From Conchocele bisecta (Eukaryota > Mollusca > Bivalvia > Lucinida > Thyasiridae): 64,000 nt of DNA. Positions within the stretch are counted from its first letter, which is position 1, and each line of letters begins with the position of its first letter. The translations under genes and the position numbers were made by a program. Location of the stretch: contig CM055279.1 of assembly GCA_029237695.1 (NCBI GenBank), forward strand, positions 23,501,919 to 23,565,918, read 5' to 3'. The notes under the pieces were generated by a model. That model saw nothing but the letters and a program-made list of their open reading frames with translations, was not told the DNA's origin and ran no database searches. Below, piece by piece: positions 32,550 to 39,590 of the stretch.

Positions 32550-33713
32550 ATGGCTGATTACGATATTGACATGGATGAAATCGGCACAGACGATTACCTC
32601 GATGGTAATGATGACATCGACATCGATGACGAAACTACATTCATAGAGACACCAGCCGGCGATGAAATAGGTGCCGCTATCAACACCGTTGCTCTAAGTC
32701 GGGAATTAATCAATTCAGCTGTAGACGACTACTACAACAGTTTGGCAGAAAAAGGTGTGGTCCCATCTGTCGGCCGCGACTACTCCAAGTTCGAATTGGA
32801 TCTGCGTGGTAGGTTGCGACTAAAAGCATCAAATGTCCCGATCGTCAACATGAGGACCGGAAAACCCCTATCGCTGAACACCATTGCTGGAACCCGGGGC
32901 GGTGGCGAAATCATAAAGAACGAACTAGGATTCGTAGATTGGGCTCGTGTTAAAACAATTATGCCGACCCGGGCTGTAGAGACCCTACATTCTACAGACG
33001 AAACGATGGCGAAGACGGCCGCCGCGATAGAAACTGTCGATATCAGCGATGTCCCTCGTGTAGCCACCGACGCCATTAACACGATGGAGCTCAACGAAAG
33101 CGAGATAGACGAAATACTCAGGACGATGAATGACCCGCCGTTACCTCTTCGCGAACTCCGGGGACTCGATAAGGCTATGCAAACAGTCCGGGGCGAATTG
33201 GTCCATAACCTCGCCAAACTCACGGCGCTGGATGAACATATCGCGCTAGAAGAAAGGAAACTGGAGGAAGCCCGTTGCGATAGAGAATCTACCGAGCGGA
33301 TCACAGGACGCCTGCTGTCGTTGCGGGATGAACGAGAAGCTCGATTGGAGGCTGCCTCGACTAACCGTGAGGCTCTCCGCACCCAAATAAGTCAGATCCG
33401 TGAAACAATCTCGAGGGTTCTGCACGAGGACACGACACTCGGTGAGCGTCTTCGCACTCTGTTCAGAGATCAGGGCATCACAATTGTGAGCATCGTCACA
33501 GCTTTCGGCATGATTATATCGACCATAGTTTTAGCTTTCACTGGTGGTGCGGCGCCACCACCCGCGCCAGCACCAACGCCAGCACCCCCGCCATCCGGTG
33601 GCGCCAAGGAGTGGGTAAAAAAACAACTAAAAGCGCTCGCCAGTCTCCTGGCTAAATTAGCCGAAAAGGTGACTGCCGCACTACCTGGACTGATCGGAAG
33701 TATCGTTTCTTAA
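32550..33713 (+). CDS. Acidic coiled-coil membrane protein, likely minor virion component
   Basis: 387 residues. Acidic head (DYDIDMDEIGTDDYLDGNDD), central region with MPTRAVETL, long charged coiled coil (about 200-300), membrane segment ITIVSIVTAFGMIISTIVLAF, a proline-alanine linker (APAPTPAPPPSGG) and an amphipathic tail (WVKKQLKALASLLAKLAEK). I recognise this tail as recurrent in invertebrate Polinton proteins. After the stop at 33713, hydrophobic coding-like sequence continues in a shifted frame to TAG 33839-33841, so the C-terminal end is probably truncated. The gene is open otherwise. A capsid-internal membrane-active role is inference. Confidence 0.7.
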   Translation: MADYDIDMDEIGTDDYLDGNDDIDIDDETTFIETPAGDEIGAAINTVALSRELINSAVDDYYNSLAEKGVVPSVGRDYSKFELDLRGRLRLKASNVPIVNMRTGKPLSLNTIAGTRGGGEIIKNELGFVDWARVKTIMPTRAVETLHSTDETMAKTAAAIETVDISDVPRVATDAINTMELNESEIDEILRTMNDPPLPLRELRGLDKAMQTVRGELVHNLAKLTALDEHIALEERKLEEARCDRESTERITGRLLSLRDEREARLEAASTNREALRTQISQIRETISRVLHEDTTLGERLRTLFRDQGITIVSIVTAFGMIISTIVLAFTGGAAPPPAPAPTPAPPPSGGAKEWVKKQLKALASLLAKLAEKVTAALPGLIGSIVS

Positions 33714-33841
33714 TTGCTATCTATATTATCAAAACAAAAACGGTCGGATGGCTCGCCAAAAATACTTGGGCTTTAATCGTTGCGATCGCCGGTCTCCTAC
33801 TTTTAGCCTCCCGAGAGTTCCTAAATCCAAAGCACAAATAG
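33714..33841 (+). pseudogene. Orphaned 3' end of the coiled-coil membrane protein gene
   Basis: Out of frame with the preceding gene but coding-like: TWALIVAIAGLLLLAS followed by a short basic end. It would supply one more membrane helix. Separated from the main frame by a stop and a small shift. Confidence 0.5.
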
Positions 33842-33880
33842 TCCGAACGCCACGAGGGCGACGACGAGCCCTAATTTCTC

Positions 33881-35305
33881 CTACTCGTGGGTTGTGACAC
33901 TATTTTCCCCTGTTCCAATCCAATCACGATTGAAAGAATTGGGGGAACTCAATTCGTGAATTGGGGGTCCTATTGCAGAGGGTGAAACAGGAGCGGAACT
34001 CGGTGGAACACTGGGTTCAAATGAACATGATGGGGTGTCCCATTCGTGAATTGGGGGTGGTGGGGTGGGTGCTTGTAGTTTTATGAAATATTTTTCAAAT
34101 TTATTTGAATTTCCACTGTTGAACCCGACCGTCTTGGGGGGGAGTTTGATGATATCCGTGTTCACGTTACCGTTGTGGCCGATTTTTTGATTGGCGGTGG
34201 CGATTACGATCTGCTTATTGTAACCGTCAACCGGATCGTCTCGTAGTATCATATTGCTCGGCGCCATATAAAGACCTATTCCAAATACATAGTCTACGGG
34301 GGTGCTGGCATTCTGCAAAACGTCTTGATAATTCTGGATCGCCTTCTCCAGGTCCACCCTAGCTGAGATGGCGTCCTCTACAAGTGCCAAGAATTGTTTT
34401 TGCGCGTCAAACGCCGTTCCCGTGCCCAGTATAGAACTGCGAGTTTGCTTCTGTGCGCCGAGGATGGCCCAGACGTACGTGCGAATTGAGTCGTTGAGGC
34501 GAGTAACCCCGGCCTGCGTGAACCCTAGACCCGTATCTAACATAAATGTACCCCACGCGTCCTGAACCTCAGCAGCCTGCTGTATGTAATCGACGTGAGC
34601 CCGTTTCGGAGGTAACATTTTACAAGAAAACACGCCACAGTGCCGACCTCCAGACACTTCCGGCCCGAAAGTCATCGTCGCGGGGTCAAAATTCCCGGCG
34701 TTCCGACTGACGATGTGGTCGCCGGAGTGATCGTGTCTAAAATCAGTCTGCGTACAATTCCCGGACAGACCCCGAATGAGAACGTCCCCGAGGCCGGTGG
34801 TGGTAGGAAATGCTTTCTGTCTCCAGTCCGCGTCTTTTGAAACGTTAAATTCGTTACACAGTCTTTCAAACGCCATACGGTCGTATGCGTTGGAAATGGG
34901 ATCCCAGGCGTCGTCTTGAGGTAGTGAAATACCTAGTTCTTTGAGAATCCTCCTAATAGTATAATACGAATGAAAGTTGTAGACACTTCTGAACATGACA
35001 TTCTTGGATGTCAGATGGTCTTTATGTGAAACTCCACACCCGGCTGTTGCGCACCATACAGCGAAATTTATTTGGTTCTGCCAAAACTGCATCGGTGTTG
35101 CTTTCCACCCGTTTACCGTCTCCATCGTAGTAATCTTGGGCAGCCTATATTGTTCAAAGATGTTAGGGAAATTGGTGGCAAAGCCACTGTCCGGTCTAAC
35201 TGTTACAGTTGGGTGTACAAGGTGGTTAACAACGTCTTTTTGTGTGTATTTACCTCCGACCGCGTACTTTGCATTATAATTGAAGCTAAATGCTTTGGTA
35301 TCCAT
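33881..35305 (-). CDS. Uncharacterised 474-residue Polinton protein
   Basis: Intact from ATG 35305 (MDTKAFSFNYNAKYAVGGKY). Features: a Trp/Cys-rich stretch (QFWQNQINFAVWCATAGCG), RSVYNFHSYYTIRRILKELG, a Gly/His-rich middle (DFRHDHSGDHIVSRN) and a helical part with LVEDAISARVDLEKAIQNYQ. The last ~60 residues are proline-rich and carry three palindrome copies (33920, 33950 and 34040) that encode FNRDWIG and PIHEL. I recognise it as a Polinton-type protein but know no function. A large structural protein is likely from size and position. Divergent to the penton-like gene with only 14 bp between starts. Confidence 0.7.
   Translation of the reverse strand: MDTKAFSFNYNAKYAVGGKYTQKDVVNHLVHPTVTVRPDSGFATNFPNIFEQYRLPKITTMETVNGWKATPMQFWQNQINFAVWCATAGCGVSHKDHLTSKNVMFRSVYNFHSYYTIRRILKELGISLPQDDAWDPISNAYDRMAFERLCNEFNVSKDADWRQKAFPTTTGLGDVLIRGLSGNCTQTDFRHDHSGDHIVSRNAGNFDPATMTFGPEVSGGRHCGVFSCKMLPPKRAHVDYIQQAAEVQDAWGTFMLDTGLGFTQAGVTRLNDSIRTYVWAILGAQKQTRSSILGTGTAFDAQKQFLALVEDAISARVDLEKAIQNYQDVLQNASTPVDYVFGIGLYMAPSNMILRDDPVDGYNKQIVIATANQKIGHNGNVNTDIIKLPPKTVGFNSGNSNKFEKYFIKLQAPTPPPPIHEWDTPSCSFEPSVPPSSAPVSPSAIGPPIHELSSPNSFNRDWIGTGENSVTTHE
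33920..34054. repeat. Three palindromes in the C-terminal coding region of the 474-residue gene
   Basis: CCAATCACGATTG (33920-33932), CAATTCGTGAATTG (33950-33963) and CCATTCGTGAATTGG (34040-34054). All are in frame and in the proline-rich tail, a place that tolerates insertions. Confidence 0.72.
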
Positions 35306-35319
35306 TGAAAGATATTATT

Positions 35320-35974
35320 ATGTTTGCTACTATCACTAATGTTCAAAAGGAGAGTTGTGAACTTCAAAAAATCAATCGACAACTGCTGCGGGAAACGTCG
35401 GGTAGGCCTCAGATCAATCACCTTCACGGTTGGGTGGGCGAATGTGGGGAAGAGTGAAGGGTTTTACTATGTGAAGGATGGACAACAAGTAAGTGTAAAG
35501 CTGCCTCACGGACTGTGGGGAGTAAGACAGCTCATAGACTTTGTTTCCACAGAGCTTGGCGACGAAGCCAACCTCACAGTATCAAAGGCTACCGGACATT
35601 AACTGCCCCCAAATTCGTTAGGCACTCGCCTCGGTTTCAGCCACCCACTTAAAACGATTGTTTCCCCTCGGGGCCACAAATTTGTTGGAGAGGTGCCTAT
35701 GGATCTAGCCTTTACCAAAATTCTCGGGGTGCACCTGGATCGGGTGAACACATCGTACAACATGGTAGACGGAGCTCCCAGCACATTACTGAAAACCGTG
35801 CAAACCAGTGATTGTTTCTTTGGGGAAACTGTGACCTTAGACTTCCCACACCCCGAGATGAAAGTTTTAGAATCGGGACATATCCACGAATTTACGGTCT
35901 CTATTCTTGATGATCAAGCGAGAAAGTTGAATAACTATTACCCGATTTCGGTTGTTCTCGAAATTTCCAATTAA
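35320..35974 (+). pseudogene. Penton-like minor capsid protein candidate, frameshifted
   Basis: An ATG at 35320 opens MFATITNVQKESCELQ in one frame. Coding sense then moves to the frame giving RSITFTVGWANVGKSEGFYY (to a stop at 35602), and to a third frame with DLAFTKILGVHLDRVNTSYN, DGAPSTLLKTV, FPHPEMKVLESG and ending NYYPISVVLEISN at 35974. The beta-rich C-terminal half ending in a VVLEI-type strand is shared by other invertebrate Polintons. Penton/minor-capsid identity is inferred from size and position. At least two frameshifts, so inactive. Confidence 0.55.
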
Positions 35975-36006
35975 TTAGAATTAAACACATGTTCGTAATA
36001 TAATTA

Positions 36007-36903
36007 TTGAAAATGAGTATATACGGACCAGGTAATTCTTCCCTTGAACGGGTGACAGATATAAAGAATTTGGAACCGGCAGAAGGGGGATTCATCCCGA
36101 CAGAGAGCGACTTTTTAACTACCGAAAACACAAAGGCCTTGATCAATAAAACTATATCGGAGGCCACAAACGGGATTCACAGGAGTATAGCACAGCTTAG
36201 AGTAAACATAGTGACGGCGACTGCACAAGTTCGCGAAGAGGCACATACAGGACTTAAGGATCTCGGCAAACAAATAATCCAAGTTGGGGAAGAGGATCAT
36301 GCAGCACTTGCTGAACTAGGTGAAAAAATAACCGAATTTCGGGGAGAGGACCGTACAGAGTTTACTGAAGTTTCCGATAAACTGAAACGTGTTCGTAGAG
36401 CCGCGAACAGAGCTCTTGAGGAAACCGCTGAAAAGGTTCATGATGAGGCCCATACCGCTATCGGGGGGCTTGCCGGATTGTTGAACACATCTGTAGAGCA
36501 GTTTAAGTTATTGAAAAAACAAAAACGTGTCATCACAGTTTGGGCTGAGAAGCGGGGCCCATTGAATGAGGGGCTCTATGAATATTCGTTCGGTGCCAAA
36601 GCGAGCAATATATATGGGGGATACACCATGACAGCTCTATGTACGCTTCTCCGAATGGCGGTCTGCTCGGTTAATTCTACTGGTAAATTTGTGGGCGTGG
36701 TCGTCGTAAATCTCCTACTTGATGGAAAAGAACAACCGGTTGGAGTCACTAAACACGCTGGAGATAGTTCCGCGGTGATTTTGTTCGCCGGTGACGATCC
36801 AATTAGACTTTCCGAAGCTAGTGTTATTAACTTTGTTACGAAAATCACTGACCCGGGGAGTTCTTCCACTATTGTTACATTGTTAATTGAACTTGATTTG
36901 TAA
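36007..36903 (+). CDS. Fibre-like protein: coiled stalk plus C-terminal head
   Basis: 298 residues, intact, ATG 36007 (MSIYGPGNSSLERVTDIKNL). Residues about 40-175 form a helical, heptad-like stalk with repeated ~22-residue motifs (REEAHTGLKDLGKQI, GEEDHAALAELGEKI, GEDRTEFTEVSDKL). Residues about 180-298 form a beta-rich globular head (ITVWAEKRGPLNEGLYEYSF.. to VTLLIELDL). This stalk-and-head plan is typical of trimeric attachment fibres, and it directly follows the penton-like gene. Function is inferred from architecture and position, not from a recognised receptor-binding family. Confidence 0.6.
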   Translation: MKMSIYGPGNSSLERVTDIKNLEPAEGGFIPTESDFLTTENTKALINKTISEATNGIHRSIAQLRVNIVTATAQVREEAHTGLKDLGKQIIQVGEEDHAALAELGEKITEFRGEDRTEFTEVSDKLKRVRRAANRALEETAEKVHDEAHTAIGGLAGLLNTSVEQFKLLKKQKRVITVWAEKRGPLNEGLYEYSFGAKASNIYGGYTMTALCTLLRMAVCSVNSTGKFVGVVVVNLLLDGKEQPVGVTKHAGDSSAVILFAGDDPIRLSEASVINFVTKITDPGSSSTIVTLLIELDL

Positions 36904-36915
36904 AATACCAATATA

Positions 36916-37566
36916 TTGAATGTCATGAACGAACCACTGCTTCCGAATACGCTTCCAATACCAACAATGTTGTATACCAATCCAATTCGCGAATTGGATG
37001 ATATTGGTGAAAGAAGTTCAGATTTTAGGTTGGATAGTATCGTCGCTATGCAGGATATTTTAGTTAGAGAATGTGAAAATAGAAAAATAAATGCTAAAAA
37101 ATATAAGCGCGCGGCGAACATAGCTGAAGCATCTAGTACGGTTCTGGCAGGTTTATCTGCAATGAGTGGTGCGGGGACTGCTGCAACGCTATCTACAATT
37201 GTAACAGTTCCAATTGCTGGGGTTTTGAGTGGAATTACAGTTATATCTGGAGTACTTTGTATGATAATTAGGGTGGCTGGTGTAAAACTAGAGAAAAAAA
37301 GTAGAAAACATGATAGAATATCCATTCTCGCGAGGTCTAAGAAAAATAGCATCGATGTTATCGTGTCCAAAGCGTTGGCCGATAATGAAATATCAAATTT
37401 AGAGTTTGAATCCGTGGTGGAAGAAATGGGGAGATATGAAGAATTAAAAAATGATATTAGAATCAAGGCGCGCGCCACCATGTCCAATATTGAGAGTACT
37501 GATTGGGATAAATTTAGGGTAAAACTTGGAGATAAAGTCGGAGGAAATGTTACAGCACCAATATAA
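36916..37566 (+). CDS. Membrane-hairpin protein, 216 residues
   Basis: The frame opens at a TTG (36916); the likely true start is the ATG at 36925 (MNEPLLPNTLP). After KKYKRAANIAEASSTVLAG come two hydrophobic stretches (about residues 75-118: LSAMSGAGTAATLSTIVTV and AGVLSGITVISGVLCMI) separated by a short turn, then a basic-charged helical C-terminal part (KLEKKSRKHDRISILARSKK). I think proteins of this type occur in other invertebrate Polintons, but know no function. It lies 12 bp after the fibre-like gene. A perfect 16-bp palindrome (36982-36997) encodes NPIREL near the N-terminus. Confidence 0.65.
   Translation: MNVMNEPLLPNTLPIPTMLYTNPIRELDDIGERSSDFRLDSIVAMQDILVRECENRKINAKKYKRAANIAEASSTVLAGLSAMSGAGTAATLSTIVTVPIAGVLSGITVISGVLCMIIRVAGVKLEKKSRKHDRISILARSKKNSIDVIVSKALADNEISNLEFESVVEEMGRYEELKNDIRIKARATMSNIESTDWDKFRVKLGDKVGGNVTAPI
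36982..36997. repeat. Palindrome copy CCAATTCGCGAATTGG (perfect 16 bp)
   Basis: The longest perfect member of the family and the rightmost one. In frame within the 216-residue gene. Confidence 0.8.
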
Positions 37567-37670
37567 AATTAATTATATTGGTGCAGTAAACAATTTAAAT
37601 CAGTAATAAAAATTCTTAAAATTAATTATATTGGTGCAGTAAACATTTTAAGTCAGTAAACATAATAATC
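37548..37670. terminator. 3' hairpin and duplicated downstream segment
   Basis: GCACCAATATA at the gene end pairs with TATATTGGTGC just downstream, spanning the stop codon. AAAATTAATTATATTGGTGC plus CAGTAAACA..TTAA.TCAGTAA is then repeated once (about 37568 and 37615). A likely transcript-end signal with a local duplication. Confidence 0.4.
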
Positions 37671-37689
37671 AGTAATACAAATAAGTTTT

Positions 37690-37800
37690 AGTTCCCACCG
37701 AGGCTCGAACCCGCGCCAGCAAAACACTTCTGGGCCCATCCCACTAAGCCTTCACTTTAAATCTCTTCTCTTCTCTTTTTTTGGCTTAGTGGGATGTGTC
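37690..37800 (-). other. tRNA-like / SINE-like segment with box A and box B
   Basis: On the minus strand, GGCTTAGTGGGATG resembles an internal promoter box A and GGGTTCGAGCC a box B, about 40 bases apart, ending GGTGGGAAC. The acceptor 5' half does not pair with GGTGGGAAC, so this is not an intact tRNA. A 14-bp inverted repeat (37737-37750 with 37783-37796) duplicates the box A region. Possibly a tRNA-derived fragment or RNA polymerase III promoter relic. Confidence 0.3.
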
Positions 37801-38430
37801 ACGCTCACATCTCCTCGACCCCATCATTGGACCGATACCGCTGACCCCTCCTCTTCGTTCCCTCCATCCGCTATAATGTGTAGAGCGGTCAGAGTGAAGT
37901 ACATGTGGCGAAACCTATCTCACTGGTGAGATATTAATACCGGCGTCCCGACACTGAACTGTGTTTATTTCTTGTATATAAACCTAACTTTGTTGGTGGA
38001 AATATTATATTAATTAATTAATATGTTTTCTATATAATATTAATTAATTAATATGTTTTCTATATAATACGGGGTGTTCAGCTTTAAATTATAAATATTG
38101 TTTACAAAATTAATTAAATAACGAATCATCCCGGAAATTCGTGAACTATATAACCATCACTAAGTGTTTATAAATAAACAGTGTACACACCACCTGAGTA
38201 AATCGATAGCCCGTTTACATACCATCGATAAGGATAAATACGCTCGGGTTATAAATAACCGTGTGTGTATTATATATTACAGTGTGTTTATTTTTCCATC
38301 CCGGAAGATGTATCGTGTAAATCTCTCTAAAATGGACACTTAATATGTGTGTAAGGTGGGACACCTAATGTGTATGTTCATAACATATGTAATTGTAACA
38401 TTGTCATCTGCTTGTTGTTGTGATTACAAC
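37801..38430. other. Non-coding AT-rich right-end region of the Polinton
   Basis: Contains a tandem duplication (TATTAATTAATTAATATG plus TTTTCTATATAA, 38006-38069, two units) and small hairpins such as CGGGTTATAAATAACCG (about 38246). No convincing gene. Confidence 0.45.
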
Positions 38431-38439
38431 ATAAATTAA

Positions 38440-38937
38440 TTAGTTCCGTTCAATAATAATTTTTTCAATTTCTTTATAAGCGATCTCGTAGAAATGTATA
38501 TTCGTAAACGAATCGTTGGGTTTTAACAATTTTATATAATACACCTTAGTTTCATATCCGATACGCATTATCCGTCTTAATGTTTGTATTTGCCTCTTGT
38601 AAAGTTGACATAATTGCCGGTATAATATTGTAAATGCAACGTTTTTATCGGAGCGTAATAAATTACGCTGGTATTTCATGTATTCGATATCGCCTAGTGT
38701 TCTCATTTTATAGAATTTATATACAGGATTATAACCCCCGTGTTCTTCATAAACTTCTTCAACACATCCATTAAAAATTTTCAATTCCCATTGTATTGTA
38801 TTATCCATTTTGTTATAATTGGTAGTGTGTTTCTGTTCAATTTCCAATATAATTGGCACTACAAGACCCTTTTTATCATTCAATACCACCACCAACTTTT
38901 GGTTGGAGGTGGTATCATTTTTACTCACTCTTTTCAA
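38440..38937 (-). CDS. Hypothetical protein at Polinton right end
   Basis: Open frame of 165 codons from ATG 38937. An internal ATG at 38808 (MDNTIQWELKIFNGCVEEVY) is an alternative start that would leave the candidate terminal repeat (to 38925) non-coding. Lysine, tyrosine and isoleucine rich, basic (RRIMRIGYETKVYYIKLL), with an AT-rich codon style like the polymerase. No domain recognised. Confidence 0.5.
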   Translation of the reverse strand: MKRVSKNDTTSNQKLVVVLNDKKGLVVPIILEIEQKHTTNYNKMDNTIQWELKIFNGCVEEVYEEHGGYNPVYKFYKMRTLGDIEYMKYQRNLLRSDKNVAFTILYRQLCQLYKRQIQTLRRIMRIGYETKVYYIKLLKPNDSFTNIHFYEIAYKEIEKIIIERN

Positions 38938-38939
38938 AA

Positions 38940-39590
38940 TGATTTTCTGCGTCCGCCGCAGACACTTCTTGTCCGGAGCATAACTCGAACACCCTTTGGA
39001 ATATTTTCATGAAACTTCACACATGCATAGACCACGACCCGAAGGTGTGTCGCGCACAAGAATGACAACTCTTGCATAGCTAATTTTTGAGTTATCTCCC
39101 TTTTTTGTTTCTCGCACTGATTTCGTGTCCGGAGCATAACTCCACCACCCTTTGGAATATTTTCATGAAACTTCACACATGCATAGACCACGACCCGGAG
39201 GTGTGTCGCGCACAAGAATGACAACACTTGCATAGCTAACTTTTGAGTTATCCCCCTTTTTTGTTTCGCGCACTGATTGACCATAACTCGACCACCCTTT
39301 GGAATATTTTTATGAAACTTAACACATTCAATTAGACCACGAACCGAAGGTGTGTCGTGCACAAGAATGACAACTCTTGCATAGCTAATTTTTGAGTTAT
39401 CTCCCTTTTTTGTTTCTCGCACTGATTTCGTGTCCGGAGCATAACTCCACCACCCTTTGGAATATTTCATGAAACTTCACACATGCATAGACCACGACCC
39501 GGAGGTGTGTCGCGCACAAGAATGACAAATCTTGCGTAGCTAATTTTTTAGTTATCTCCCTTTTTTGTTTTGCGCACTCTACAAACTGGA
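38940..39590. repeat. ~157-bp tandem array (about four units)
   Basis: Units share GTCCGGAGCATAACTC, ACCCTTTGGAATATTTTCAT, CACACATGCATAGACCACGA and GAGTTATCTCCCTTTTTTG. One more partial unit is at 41085-41215, and a diverged reverse-strand relative at 10200-10800. Minus-strand frames across it are repeat translations. It marks the start of host DNA to the right of the Polinton. Confidence 0.75.

Larger units (their letters stand above)
22254..38925. mobile_element. Polinton/Maverick-type giant transposon (adintovirus-like), decayed, ~16.7 kb
   Basis: It combines a protein-primed family B polymerase, a retrovirus-type integrase, an A32-like packaging ATPase and a hexon-like capsid protein, the hallmark set of Polintons. 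Length fits the usual 15-20 kb. Ends are tentative: AGTCAAAATAATACCACCT at 22254 matches the complement of the right end (38907-38925) at 17 of 19 positions, begins with AG as in Polintons, and each end carries an ATACCACC/GGTGGTAT hairpin. No 6-bp target duplication could be confirmed. It lies in one intron of the MFSD8-like gene. Confidence 0.85.

Noticed and set aside
32780..33382. 200-codon minus-strand frame opposite the coiled-coil membrane protein
   Set aside because: Serine/arginine-rich shadow of a real plus-strand gene with clear domain layout.
36576..37487. 303-codon minus-strand frame opposite the fibre-like and membrane-hairpin genes
   Set aside because: Crosses the boundary of two well-supported plus-strand genes and is low-complexity (Ser/Ile rich); a shadow.
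37690..37800. Functional tRNA gene
   Set aside because: The 5' acceptor half does not pair with the 3' half and the T-stem has a mismatch; kept only as a tRNA-like segment.
38883..38915. Hairpin at the right end read as part of the 165-codon gene's N-terminus
   Set aside because: Not firmly rejected, but an internal ATG at 38808 allows this hairpin to be non-coding terminal sequence, which I prefer.
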